Positions 27,791-36,348 of a stretch of DNA of 64,000 nt are shown piece after piece. The translations under genes were made by a program, and so were the position numbers. The notes beneath the pieces were generated by a model that made no database searches, was not told the DNA's origin, and saw nothing but the letters and a program-made list of their open reading frames with translations. The stretch spans positions 2,728,001 to 2,792,000 of the forward strand of contig NZ_CP066362.1 of assembly GCF_030323865.1 (NCBI RefSeq). Direction: 5' to 3'. This DNA is from Pseudarthrobacter defluvii (lineage in GTDB: Bacteria > Actinomycetota > Actinomycetes > Actinomycetales > Micrococcaceae). Position 1 is the stretch's first letter. Each line of letters begins with the position of its first letter.

Positions 27791-28081
27791 GGAACCAGCG
27801 GACGCCGCAGGCGGGCCGAAAGCGTGTTTCCGCACCCATGCGGCTAGACTGGAGGGGTAGAACTGGATGCCCGGTCGTTGATTTCCTCCATTTGAAACCA
27901 ACAAGCCCGCCCCTACGCGATCTTGAGATTTGCCCGCTGGTCCCCAGTGCCAGCATTAGATAGCCCGCGATCGGCTTCCACTGGAATCGCTTTCGCGCCA
28001 GAGCGTGCTCCGGAGCGGCCAGCCTTGGCCGGCCCGTTGAGCAGGCAGCGCCAATGCCTAAATGAATAAGGAAACTCCCCT
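27791..28081 (+). promoter_or_regulatory. Promoter and long leader of the DEAD-box helicase gene
   Basis: A TAGACT -10-like hexamer lies at 27845-27850, which would give a leader of about 225 nt before the GTG at 28082. The leader is rich in local complementarity (for example the GCCAG/CTGGC-type pairs near 28018-28035) and ends in AAGGAAAC as ribosome site. No open frame with convincing coding character was seen. Long leaders that respond to cold or autoregulate are known for such helicases; this is inference here. Confidence 0.5.
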
Positions 28082-29767
28082 GTGAGTGAATTGCATACCC
28101 ACCAGCTTCTGAGCGACGTGTCCGGTACCGAGACCATCGAACCGGAAGAGACCATCATCTCGGACGAGACGCCGCACGAGATCGCCGAGAAGTCCTTTGC
28201 CGACTACAACGTCCGCGAAGACATCGTGGAGTCCCTGGCCGACGCCGGGATCACGCACCCCTTCCCCATCCAGGCCATGACCCTGCCGGTGGCCCTGGGC
28301 GGCCACGACATCATTGGCCAGGCCAAGACCGGCACCGGCAAGACCCTCGGTTTTGGCATCCCGGCGCTCCAGCGTGTCATCGGCCAGGACGACCCCGGCT
28401 ACGCCAAACTGGCCGTGCCGGGTGCCCCACAGGCCTTGGTCATCGTTCCCACCCGTGAACTGGCGGTACAGGTGGCCAGCGACCTCCAGACCGCGTCGCG
28501 CAAGCGCAATGCCAGGATCACCACCATCTACGGTGGCCGCGCGTACGAACCCCAGGTCGAGTCCCTGAAGCAGGGCGTCGAGGTAGTGGTTGGCACCCCC
28601 GGCCGGCTGATCGACCTCTACAAGCAGAAGCACCTGAGCCTGAAGAACGTCAAGATCGTGGTCCTTGACGAAGCCGACGAAATGCTGGACCTGGGCTTCC
28701 TGCCGGATGTGGAGACGTTGATCGCCGCCACCCCCGCCGTCCGCCAGACACTCCTGTTCTCCGCCACGATGCCCGGCCCCGTCATCGCCATGGCCCGCCG
28801 GTACATGACCCAGCCCACCCACATCCGCGCAGCGGATCCGGAGGACGAGGGCCTGACCAAGCGGGACATTCGCCAGCTGATCTACCGTGCGCACAGCATG
28901 GACAAGACCGAAGTGGTGGCACGCATCCTGCAGGCACGCGGCCGCGGGCGGACCATCATCTTCACCAAGACCAAGCGCACCGCCGCCAAGGTGGCCGAGG
29001 AACTGGTGGACCGCGGCTTCGCCGCCGCCGCCCTCCACGGGGACCTGGGCCAGGGCGCCCGTGAACAGGCGCTGCGGGCGTTCCGCAACAACAAGGTGGA
29101 CGTCCTGGTAGCCACGGACGTTGCCGCCCGCGGGATCGACGTCGAGGACGTCACCCACGTGGTCAACTACCAGTGCGTGGAAGACGAGAAGATCTACCTG
29201 CACCGGGTGGGCCGCACCGGCCGCGCCGGCAACAAGGGCACCGCAGTCACGTTCGTGGACTGGGACGACATGCCGCGCTGGGCGCTGATCAACAAGGCAC
29301 TGGGCCTCAGCGTCCCGGAGCCCGTGGAAACCTACTCATCCTCCCCGCACCTGTACACGGACCTGGATATTCCCGAGGGCACCAAGGGCCGCCTGCCCCG
29401 CGACAAGCGGACGCTGGCCGGCGTCGACGCCGAGGTGCTCGAGGATCTCGGCGAGACTGGCAAGAAGAACACCCGCGGCGGCCGGGACTCAGGCCGCTCG
29501 CGCGACCAGGACCGGGACGGACGCGGGCGCAGCAAGGGCGGCAACCGCGAAGGAGGCCGCAGCAGCGATTCGGCCGGCCACTCGGGTGAGCGCCGGCGTC
29601 GTACGTCCAACCCGGAAGCCGCACCTGCCGGTGAAGCTGCCGCCCCGGCAGCCGACGGCGCTCAGCCCTCGCGCGCCCGCCGCACCCGGACCCGCACCCG
29701 CCGCCGCAACGGCGAAGTGGTGGCGGGTGCCGACAAGGGCACGCAGCCTGGCAACTCCGAGGGCTAA
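28082..29767 (+). CDS. DEAD-box ATP-dependent RNA helicase
   Basis: This 561-residue SF2 helicase has the Q-motif 'ITHPFPIQAMTLPVALGG', Walker A AKTGTGKT (81-88), PTRELA (123-128), DEAD (196-199), SAT (227-229), 'ARGIDVEDVTHVVNY' and HRVGRTGRAG. The last ~105 residues are Arg/Gly/Ser/Asp-rich and strongly basic, an RNA-binding tail as in CsdA/RhlE-like proteins. Likely roles are ribosome assembly and mRNA unwinding in the cold. GTG start with AAGGAAAC upstream. It is followed 8 bp later by a DNA methyltransferase. Confidence 0.95.
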   Translation: MSELHTHQLLSDVSGTETIEPEETIISDETPHEIAEKSFADYNVREDIVESLADAGITHPFPIQAMTLPVALGGHDIIGQAKTGTGKTLGFGIPALQRVIGQDDPGYAKLAVPGAPQALVIVPTRELAVQVASDLQTASRKRNARITTIYGGRAYEPQVESLKQGVEVVVGTPGRLIDLYKQKHLSLKNVKIVVLDEADEMLDLGFLPDVETLIAATPAVRQTLLFSATMPGPVIAMARRYMTQPTHIRAADPEDEGLTKRDIRQLIYRAHSMDKTEVVARILQARGRGRTIIFTKTKRTAAKVAEELVDRGFAAAALHGDLGQGAREQALRAFRNNKVDVLVATDVAARGIDVEDVTHVVNYQCVEDEKIYLHRVGRTGRAGNKGTAVTFVDWDDMPRWALINKALGLSVPEPVETYSSSPHLYTDLDIPEGTKGRLPRDKRTLAGVDAEVLEDLGETGKKNTRGGRDSGRSRDQDRDGRGRSKGGNREGGRSSDSAGHSGERRRRTSNPEAAPAGEAAAPAADGAQPSRARRTRTRTRRRNGEVVAGADKGTQPGNSEG

Positions 29768-29775
29768 CTGCCTCG

Positions 29776-30648
29776 ATGACTGACACTGTTTGGGCGCCGG
29801 ACGGCGGCAGCCTGGTGGTGCACGCGGACAACGCGGAGTACCTCCCCACGCTGCCGGACGGCGCCTTCACACTGATTTACGTGGACCCGCCCTTCAACAC
29901 CGGCCGGCCGCAGCAGCGCCAGGAAACCCGCATGGTGGTCAACGCCGGCGGCAGCGGGGACCGGGTGGGTTTCAAGGGCCGCTCCTACGACACGATCAAG
30001 GGCGCCCTGCACCGCTACGACGACGCGTTCAGCGACTACTGGTCCTTCCTGGAACCCCGGCTCGTGGAGGCCTGGCGCCTGCTGGCCGATGACGGCACCC
30101 TGTACCTGCACCTGGACTACCGCGAGGTGCATTACGCCAAGGTCATGCTGGATGCGATCTTTGGCCGGGAATGCTTCCTGAACGAGATCATCTGGGCCTA
30201 CGACTACGGCGCCCGCGCGAAAAACCGGTGGCCCACCAAGCACGACAACATCCTGGTCTACGTCAAGAACCCGGCCAAGTACCACTTCGACAGCGCCGAG
30301 GTGGACCGTGAACCCTACATGGCACCGGGCCTGGTGACTCCTGCCAAGCGGGAGCTGGGAAAGCTGCCCACCGACGTCTGGTGGCACACCATCGTCTCGC
30401 CCACCGGCAAGGAAAAGACCGGCTACCCCACCCAGAAACCGGAGGGCCTGGTCCGGCGCGTTGTCGCTGCCTCGTCCCGTCCCGGGGACTGGTGCCTGGA
30501 CTTCTTCGCCGGCTCCGGCACCCTGGGGGCAGTGGCCGCAAAGCTGGGCCGGAAGTTCGTGTGCGTGGACCAGAACCAGCCGGCCATTGACATCATGGCC
30601 AAGCGGCTGGGTGCGCACGCCACCCTGGTATCCCGCCAGCCCAGCTAG
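29776..30648 (+). CDS. Orphan DNA methyltransferase (N4-cytosine/N6-adenine, beta class)
   Basis: The 290-residue protein carries the catalytic motif DPPF (37-40, within IYVDPPFNTG) before the AdoMet motif FAGSGT (244-249), the order of beta-class amino-methyltransferases. 'GYPTQKPEGLVRRVV' is the usual motif X region. The target-recognition segment lies between. No restriction endonuclease is nearby, so it is probably a solitary epigenetic or repair-linked methylase. It sits 8 bp after the DEAD-box helicase gene and is likely cotranscribed. Recognition sequence unknown. Confidence 0.92.
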   Translation: MTDTVWAPDGGSLVVHADNAEYLPTLPDGAFTLIYVDPPFNTGRPQQRQETRMVVNAGGSGDRVGFKGRSYDTIKGALHRYDDAFSDYWSFLEPRLVEAWRLLADDGTLYLHLDYREVHYAKVMLDAIFGRECFLNEIIWAYDYGARAKNRWPTKHDNILVYVKNPAKYHFDSAEVDREPYMAPGLVTPAKRELGKLPTDVWWHTIVSPTGKEKTGYPTQKPEGLVRRVVAASSRPGDWCLDFFAGSGTLGAVAAKLGRKFVCVDQNQPAIDIMAKRLGAHATLVSRQPS

Positions 30649-30681
30649 GTTCCCGCCGGCCCTTCGGGGACGGGCTGCGTT

Positions 30682-31530
30682 TCAGGGGCGGACGACCATG
30701 GCTCCCGTCCCGAGTTCCTCGATCCGCGCCAACATGCCTGGCGCCGTGAGGTTCTCCCCGAGCAGGTTGGGCTTCCCGGTTCCGTGGTAATCAGAGGAGC
30801 CGGTGACCAGCAGGTCATGCTTCGCCGCGAGCCGGCGGAGGAAGTCGCGGCCCTCCTCCGGATTGTCCCGGTGGTCGATCTCCAGGCCTGCCAGGCCGGC
30901 GTCGATCATGTCGCGGTACGTACGCTCCCCCACGATCCGCCCCCGGGCGGAGGCCACCGGGTGGGCGAACACCGGCACGCCGCCGGCGGCACGGACAAGT
31001 TCGACGGCGGTGGCAGGGTCCGGAGCGTAGTGCGGAATGAAGTACCGCGAGCGGGAGGTGAGGATGGAGGCGAAGGCCTCCGAACGGTCCTCCACTACCC
31101 CTGCGGCAACGAGGGCGTCGGCGATATGCGGCCGGCCCAGGGTGGCGCCGGGCGCAACGTGGTGGATCACGTCGTCCCAGGTCAGCGGATAGTCTTCGGC
31201 CAGGATGGTCACCATCCGCTCGGCCCGGGTCTGGCGGGAATCCTTGGCCTTGGTGATCTCCTCCAGGAGGCCTGGATGGGTGGGATCGTGCAGGTAGCTC
31301 AGGAGGTGGACACTGATGCCCTCCTCCGTCCGGCAGGAGACCTCCATCCCAGGTACCAGGGCCACCCCGTACGTTGCAGCAGCGGCGGAAGCCTCCGCCC
31401 AGCCTGCCGTTGAATCATGGTCGGTCAGCGCCACCACGTCCAACCCCGCACGGGCAGCAGAGGCCATGACATCGGCAGGGGTCTCGGTGCCGTCGGAGAC
31501 GTTGGAGTGGGCATGCAGGTCAATCCTCAC
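30682..31530 (-). CDS. PHP-domain phosphoesterase (YciV/RNase AM-like)
   Basis: This 282-residue metallo-phosphoesterase has DLHAHSNVSDG (residues 4-14), 'VVALTDHDSTAG', 'PGMEVSC', the 'LGRPHIADALV' segment, 'GVPVFAHPVA' and C-terminal 'GSSDYHG', supplying the His/Asp/Glu metal ligands. Related enzymes hydrolyse 3',5'-nucleoside bisphosphates or trim RNA 5' ends. GTG start; a TACGCT hexamer (complement of 31537-31542) lies 6 nt upstream, suggesting a leaderless transcript. Convergent with the methyltransferase; the 33-bp gap holds only a weak CCC-TTCG-GGG hairpin. Confidence 0.9.
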   Translation of the reverse strand: MRIDLHAHSNVSDGTETPADVMASAARAGLDVVALTDHDSTAGWAEASAAAATYGVALVPGMEVSCRTEEGISVHLLSYLHDPTHPGLLEEITKAKDSRQTRAERMVTILAEDYPLTWDDVIHHVAPGATLGRPHIADALVAAGVVEDRSEAFASILTSRSRYFIPHYAPDPATAVELVRAAGGVPVFAHPVASARGRIVGERTYRDMIDAGLAGLEIDHRDNPEEGRDFLRRLAAKHDLLVTGSSDYHGTGKPNLLGENLTAPGMLARIEELGTGAMVVRP

Positions 31531-31536
31531 TTATCC

Positions 31537-31542
31537 AGCGTA
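31537..31542 (-). promoter_or_regulatory. Candidate -10 hexamer for the PHP gene (leaderless)
   Basis: TACGCT on the minus strand ends 6 nt before the GTG at 31530; the same hexamer precedes the RNB gene at 26287-26292. Confidence 0.42.
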
Positions 31543-31610
31543 GTGGACCGGGAACAACAGACCCGGGAGGCCTGTTCGCTTAGCCGGGAAGCTGGTGAGA
31601 CGATTGTGCC

Positions 31611-33185
31611 GTGAACGATGCCGAAAACACCCAAAACTCTGCTTCCCAGCCGTTGGAGGAGCGCGTCAACAACCGCTCCCAGCGGCCCAGTTCCAACGCC
31701 TTCAAGGCCTTCATGGCCAGCAATTGGGCGCCGTCCAGCCAGGAGCTTCCCCAACTCGACGCCGTCGCCCCCTATGCCGCAAACCGGCGCAAGGCGATCT
31801 CCGCCCTGTTCAAGGGCGAACGCCTAGTCATCCCCGCGGGGCCGTTGAAGGTCCGGTCCAATGACTGCGACTACCGTTTCCGCCCGCACTCCGGCTTCGC
31901 GCACTTGACCGGACTCGGCCTGGACCACGAGCCGGACGCGGTCCTGATCCTGGAACCGGTGGAAGAAGGAACAGGCGAGGACGGCGGGAACCACCGCGCC
32001 ACGCTCTACTTCCGGCCGCTGGCCGGCAGGGACACGGAACAGTTCTACGCGGACTCCCGCTCGGGCGAGTTCTGGATCGGGGCCCGTCCCACCCTCGAAG
32101 AGTTCGAGGCCCGCCTGGGCCTGGCCACCGCACACATCGACCAGCTGGAAACAGCCATCACCAAAAATGTGGGCGCCCCGGAAATCGGCGGCATTTCCAT
32201 CCGCCTGGTCCGTAAGGTCGACGAGAACATCGACGCCCTGGTGGACACCGCCCGCTACAACACCGCCAGGGACCCCGAGAACCTGGACCTGGGCGTCCTG
32301 GATGCCCTGGACGAAAAGCTCAGCGAGGCGCTCTCCGAACTGCGCCTGCTGAAGGACGAGTGGGAAATTGAGCAGATGAAGATCGCGGTGTCCGCTACCG
32401 TGGAAGGCTTCGAAGAGGTTGTTAAGGCTTTGCCGCGCGCCCTCACCCACGCCCGCGGCGAACGCGTGGTGGAGGGAGCGTTCTTCGCCAGGGCCCGCGA
32501 GGTGGGTAACGAGCTTGGCTACGACACCATCGCGGCCTCCGGCAACAACGCCACGGTGCTGCACTGGACCCGCAACACCGGCCGCATCCACGCCGGCGAA
32601 CTCCTGCTCCTGGACGCCGGCGTCGAGGCCGACTCGCTCTACACCGCGGACATCACCCGGACGCTTCCGGCCAGCGGCACCTTCAGCGACATCCAGCGCA
32701 AGGTCTATCAGGCGGTGCTCGATGCAGCCGATGCCGGCTTCGCCGCCGCCCAGCCGGGGACCAAGTTCCGCGACATCCACACCGCGGCCACCACGGTCCT
32801 GGCCGAGCGCCTGGCAGAGTGGGGAATCCTGCCCGTCACTGTTGCGGAAGCGATCAGCCCGGAAGGCCAGCAGCACCGCCGCTGGATGCCGCACGGCACC
32901 AGCCACCACCTGGGACTGGACGTCCACGACTGCGCGCAGGCCAAGCGGGAACTCTACCTCGACGGCGTCCTGACCGAAGGCATGGTGTTCACCATCGAGC
33001 CGGGCTTGTACTTCAAGAAGGAAGACCTGGCGATCCCGGAGGAGTACCGCGGCATCGGCGTCAGGATCGAGGACGACATCCTCATGACTGCTGAGGGCCC
33101 CGTCAACCTCAGCGCAGCGCTGCCTCGCAAGGCAGAGGACGTGGAGGACTGGATGGCCGGGATCTACCGGACCGAAGAAGCCTGA
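31611..33185 (+). CDS. Xaa-Pro aminopeptidase (aminopeptidase P)
   Basis: This 524-residue M24B metallopeptidase has an N-terminal creatinase-like domain (AMP_N, about 50-200) and a pita-bread catalytic domain. Metal ligands are visible in 'LLLDAGVEADSLYTADITRTLP' (two Asp), 'GTSHHLGLDVHD' (His), 'VFTIEPGLYF' (Glu) and 'GVRIEDDILMT' (Glu). It removes N-terminal residues preceding proline. The GTG start has no clear ribosome site. No signal peptide, so cytosolic. It ends before a 21-bp terminator shared with the convergent stress-protein gene. Confidence 0.94.
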   Translation: MNDAENTQNSASQPLEERVNNRSQRPSSNAFKAFMASNWAPSSQELPQLDAVAPYAANRRKAISALFKGERLVIPAGPLKVRSNDCDYRFRPHSGFAHLTGLGLDHEPDAVLILEPVEEGTGEDGGNHRATLYFRPLAGRDTEQFYADSRSGEFWIGARPTLEEFEARLGLATAHIDQLETAITKNVGAPEIGGISIRLVRKVDENIDALVDTARYNTARDPENLDLGVLDALDEKLSEALSELRLLKDEWEIEQMKIAVSATVEGFEEVVKALPRALTHARGERVVEGAFFARAREVGNELGYDTIAASGNNATVLHWTRNTGRIHAGELLLLDAGVEADSLYTADITRTLPASGTFSDIQRKVYQAVLDAADAGFAAAQPGTKFRDIHTAATTVLAERLAEWGILPVTVAEAISPEGQQHRRWMPHGTSHHLGLDVHDCAQAKRELYLDGVLTEGMVFTIEPGLYFKKEDLAIPEEYRGIGVRIEDDILMTAEGPVNLSAALPRKAEDVEDWMAGIYRTEEA

Positions 33186-33201
33186 TTCGCCCCAGCGATT
33201 A

Positions 33202-33248
33202 ACAAAGAGCGGGACCGCCGGATTCTTTCCGGCGGTCCCGCTCTTTGT
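33202..33248. terminator. Bidirectional intrinsic terminator
   Basis: Perfect 21-bp stem, arms 33202-33222 and 33228-33248, loop TTCTT. The outer ends are AACAAAG and CTTTGT, giving weak T/A tracts in both directions between convergent genes. Confidence 0.88.
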
Positions 33249-33284
33249 GTGTCCTGCTGTCAGGCTCTGTAAACCTACCGGCTG

Positions 33285-34253
33285 CTACTGCCGGTGTTCG
33301 CCCCGGTGCTGGTCGCCGTCGGATCCGTAATGTTCTTCCGCACGATGTGCTCCACCATGGTGTTCCTGCTGTTCCGCACCATGTTCCGGGCTATGTCCCG
33401 GACCTTGCTGCCCGGCGTCCGCGGCGGGACCCTGCGGGAGCCGGACGCCGTACTGGGGACGGCCGTCCGGCAGGTCCGGGTAGCGGACCGAACGGACGGG
33501 CTGTTGCTGGCCGCCGCCATACTGCTGGTTGCCCTGCTGCCCGGCGTCGTGCGGATACGCGTGTCCGTCCTGGGCCGAGGCACTGTGCTCGGGTCCCTCG
33601 TGGGAAGGGCCTGCAGGCCGCTGGCCGTACGGGTCATTCCAGCCGGCCGGACGCGCGGGCCCCTGCTGCTGCGGATGCTGCTGCTGGTGGGGCTGGTTGT
33701 AGTAGTCGTTTTGCGTGTACGGACCATGGCTGGAGGCGGCGTCGGAACGGGACATCGGCAGCTGCTGCAGCAGGCGCCGGGCCTCGTGGGCTGCTTCGGG
33801 GGCCACGATGACGTCATAGTTCGTTGCCACCACCTGGCTGGTGGACGTGAAGTCGCGCTTGCCGCGCTGCATGGCGTAGGTGACGATGCCGAAGAGCATG
33901 AAGAAGGCGGCACCCATCAACACCGACGTCATGATCGAAAAGTATCCGGGGGAAGACGCGAAGAAGGACAGCATGACGCCGACGAACAGGCCAAACCACA
34001 TACCGCTCAGTGCCCCCGAAAGTGCCACCCGGGGGTAGCTCAGCCGCCCGGTCACCCGCTCCACCATCTTCAGCTCATTGCCCACGATGGAGACCATCTG
34101 GACCGGGAACTGCTGGTCCGCCAGGTAGTCCACGGCTTTTTGCGCGTCGAGGTAGGAGGTGTAGGAGCCAACGGTGTCACCGGTGGGAACAGCCCGGGCA
34201 TCGTCCGGTCCGTTCGGGGCGCCGGCCCTGGGTGCACCAAATAAGTTCGACAT
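33285..34253 (-). CDS. General-stress-type membrane protein with disordered Gln/His/Gly-rich tail
   Basis: The ~322-residue protein has an N-terminal domain like general stress protein 17M family members ('GSYTSYLDAQKAVDYLADQQFPVQMVSIVGNELKMVERVTGR' in pieces), then two transmembrane segments (ALSGALSGMWFGLFVGVMLSF region and IMTSVLMGAAFFMLFGIVTY). After about residue 150 the chain is low complexity and rich in Gln, His, Gly, Pro and Ser. The start is uncertain: ATG at 34253 is used here, while ATG at 34271 would add six residues. The domain is associated with stress regulons; no specific function is established. Confidence 0.82.
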   Translation of the reverse strand: MSNLFGAPRAGAPNGPDDARAVPTGDTVGSYTSYLDAQKAVDYLADQQFPVQMVSIVGNELKMVERVTGRLSYPRVALSGALSGMWFGLFVGVMLSFFASSPGYFSIMTSVLMGAAFFMLFGIVTYAMQRGKRDFTSTSQVVATNYDVIVAPEAAHEARRLLQQLPMSRSDAASSHGPYTQNDYYNQPHQQQHPQQQGPARPAGWNDPYGQRPAGPSHEGPEHSASAQDGHAYPHDAGQQGNQQYGGGQQQPVRSVRYPDLPDGRPQYGVRLPQGPAADAGQQGPGHSPEHGAEQQEHHGGAHRAEEHYGSDGDQHRGEHRQ

Positions 34254-34318
34254 AACCCCATTCTTGCCCATCAAGGTGGGTGCTGCCTGTAAATTCAGCT
34301 AAAAGAGAGCAGACTCGG

Positions 34319-34324
34319 TAGCCT
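34319..34324 (+). promoter_or_regulatory. Candidate -10 hexamer for the MgtE_N/CBS gene
   Basis: TAGCCT ends 6 nt before the GTG at 34331. This spacing favours 34331 over the overlapping GTG at 34328. Confidence 0.4.
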
Positions 34325-34330
34325 GTAGTG

Positions 34331-35614
34331 GTGAGCACAACACCTACACGCGTCTTCGTGGCGCGCCTTCTGGGCCTCGATGTCTTCGACCCGCTGGGCG
34401 ACCGGCTGGGCCGGTTGCGCGATGTTGTTGTGCTGTCCCGGGGAACCCAGGGTGCCCCGCACGTGGTGGGCATCGTGGTGGAAGTTCCGGGCAAGAAGCG
34501 CGTCTTCGTGCCCATGACCCGCATCACCTCGATCGACCAGACCCAGGTCATTTGCACCGGCCTGGTCAACCTGCGCCGGTTTGAACAGCGCGGGGCGGAA
34601 ACTCTGGTGGTAGCTGAGATGTTCGACCGGCGCGTCACGCTCCGCGACGGCAGCGGCGACGCCACCATCGAAGACATCGCCATCGACCAGCACAGGTCGC
34701 GTGACTGGTTCGTCAGCAAGCTCTTTGTCCGGCGCGGGCATTCGCTGTCGCCCCTGAGCCGGCTGCGCCGCAACGAAACCTTGATCATTGACTGGGCAGA
34801 CGCCCAACAAGGCCAGAAGACCGAGCCGCAGGCCGCCACCCAGTTCGTGGCCAACCACGAGGACCTTAAACCCGCCGACTTCGCCGAGGCCCTCCAGGAG
34901 ATGAGCGACAAGCGCCGCTTCGAGGTGGCCAGCGAACTGCAGGACGAACGCCTGGCGGATGTCCTCCAGGAGCTCCCGGAGGACGACCAGGTGGAAATCC
35001 TCTCCGCACTGGATCTCCAGCGCGCAGCCGACGTGCTGGAGGAGATGGACCCGGACGACGCCGCCGACCTCCTTGGTGAGCTCCCCTCTGCCCAGGCCGA
35101 GGAACTGCTGCAGCTGATGGAACCCGAAGGCGCCGAGGACGTCCGCCGCCTGCTCGAATATGACGAGGACACGGCCGGCGGCCTCATGACCCCCGTGCCG
35201 GTGATCCTCCCCCCGGAAGCCACCGTCGCCGAAGCCTTGGCCCACGTCAGGCGCGAGGAGCTCTCCCCCGCCCTGGCGTCGTCGATCTTCATTGCCCGGC
35301 CGCCGCTGGAAACGCCTACCGGCCGCTTCCTGGGCGTGGTGCACATCCAGCAGCTGCTGCGTTTCCCGCCGTTCGAGGCACTGGGAAACCTGGTGGACAA
35401 GAACCTGGAGCCGCTGTCCGACCAGGCGCACATCAGCGAAGTGGCGCGGACGCTGGCTACCTACAACCTGAACTCCCTCCCGGTGATTAACGACGCCGGC
35501 CGGCTTGTGGGGGCGGTGACTGTTGATGACGTATTGGATCATTTGTTGCCGGACGACTGGCGCGCCCATGATGGCGAAGCCCCGATAAGAAAGCTCGGTG
35601 GCCGCATTGGCTGA
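34331..35614 (+). CDS. PRC-barrel/MgtE_N/CBS-domain protein lacking a channel domain
   Basis: The 427-residue protein begins with a PRC-barrel-like region ('RLLGLDVFDPLGDRLGRLRDVVV'), continues with an MgtE N-terminal superhelical domain ('LQELPEDDQVEILSALDLQRAADVLEEMDPDDAADLLGELP' in pieces) and ends with a CBS pair ('MTPVPVILPPEATVAEAL', 'SLPVINDAGRLVGAVTVDDVLDHLLPDDW'). MgtE transporters then have five transmembrane helices; here the protein stops instead, so it is cytosolic. It overlaps the DUF1003 membrane-protein gene by 17 bp. It may sense Mg2+ or nucleotides and act with that partner. Confidence 0.9.
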   Translation: MSTTPTRVFVARLLGLDVFDPLGDRLGRLRDVVVLSRGTQGAPHVVGIVVEVPGKKRVFVPMTRITSIDQTQVICTGLVNLRRFEQRGAETLVVAEMFDRRVTLRDGSGDATIEDIAIDQHRSRDWFVSKLFVRRGHSLSPLSRLRRNETLIIDWADAQQGQKTEPQAATQFVANHEDLKPADFAEALQEMSDKRRFEVASELQDERLADVLQELPEDDQVEILSALDLQRAADVLEEMDPDDAADLLGELPSAQAEELLQLMEPEGAEDVRRLLEYDEDTAGGLMTPVPVILPPEATVAEALAHVRREELSPALASSIFIARPPLETPTGRFLGVVHIQQLLRFPPFEALGNLVDKNLEPLSDQAHISEVARTLATYNLNSLPVINDAGRLVGAVTVDDVLDHLLPDDWRAHDGEAPIRKLGGRIG

Positions 35615-36290
35615 TATCAGTGCTCCGAAGAACCCCAACCAGCGGAACCTGGCCAAAGCGGAATCAAAAGGCAGCCTCGACACTCCCCTGAGCGGCAGGC
35701 AACGGATCCTGCCGACGTTCCGCCCGGACCCTGATGCGTTCGGGCACGCCACCGAGGCCTTCGCCCGGTTCATGGGTACGCCCCAGTTCCTGGTGTATAT
35801 GACGGTGTTCTGCATCTTTTGGCTGGGCTGGAACACGTGGGCGCCGGTTGATTGGCAGTTCGACTCCCGGGACCTTGGTTTCACCCTGCTGACCCTAATG
35901 CTGTCGCTGCAGGCCTCCTACGCAGCACCCCTGCTGCTGCTCGCGCAGAACCGGCAGGACGACCGTGACCGCGTCTCCCTGCAGCAGGACCGCCAGCGCG
36001 CCGAACGCAACCTGTCCGATACCGAGTACCTCACCCGGGAGCTTGCCTCCCTTCGGATCGCACTGCGCGAGGTAGCCACCCGCGACTACGTCCGGGCCGA
36101 ACTGCGTTCCCTCCTTGAGGACCTGCTCGAGGCCCAGGAGGAGCTGCGCACCCACGACGACACCGGCCCGGGATCCCACGAATCTCCGCGGGACAAGGTC
36201 AAGGACAAACTGCGCGAACAACGGGACCGGCAGCGCAGCCCGCGTACCCAGCAGATCCCCCGGGTCAAACCCGGCCACTCTGCCCAATGA
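35598..36290 (+). CDS. DUF1003 membrane protein
   Basis: The 230-residue protein has two transmembrane helices (FLVYMTVFCIFWLGWNTW and TLLTLMLSLQASYAAPLLLL), with the DUF1003 motif around 'LLLLAQNRQDDRDR'. A charged helical, probably coiled-coil, tail follows. The GTG start lies inside the end of the MgtE_N/CBS gene, which implies coupled translation and a joint role. The function of DUF1003 is not established. Confidence 0.88.
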   Translation: MAALADISAPKNPNQRNLAKAESKGSLDTPLSGRQRILPTFRPDPDAFGHATEAFARFMGTPQFLVYMTVFCIFWLGWNTWAPVDWQFDSRDLGFTLLTLMLSLQASYAAPLLLLAQNRQDDRDRVSLQQDRQRAERNLSDTEYLTRELASLRIALREVATRDYVRAELRSLLEDLLEAQEELRTHDDTGPGSHESPRDKVKDKLREQRDRQRSPRTQQIPRVKPGHSAQ

Positions 36291-36348
36291 CCGCCAGGCC
36301 GTCCACTATCCGGCGGCCCGCAACTGCATGAAAGCCGAGGCTCCTCCT

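Noticed and set aside
29332..29870. Minus-strand frames within the Arg/Gly-rich tail of the DEAD-box gene
   Set aside because: They are shadows of the repetitive basic tail without starts or homology.
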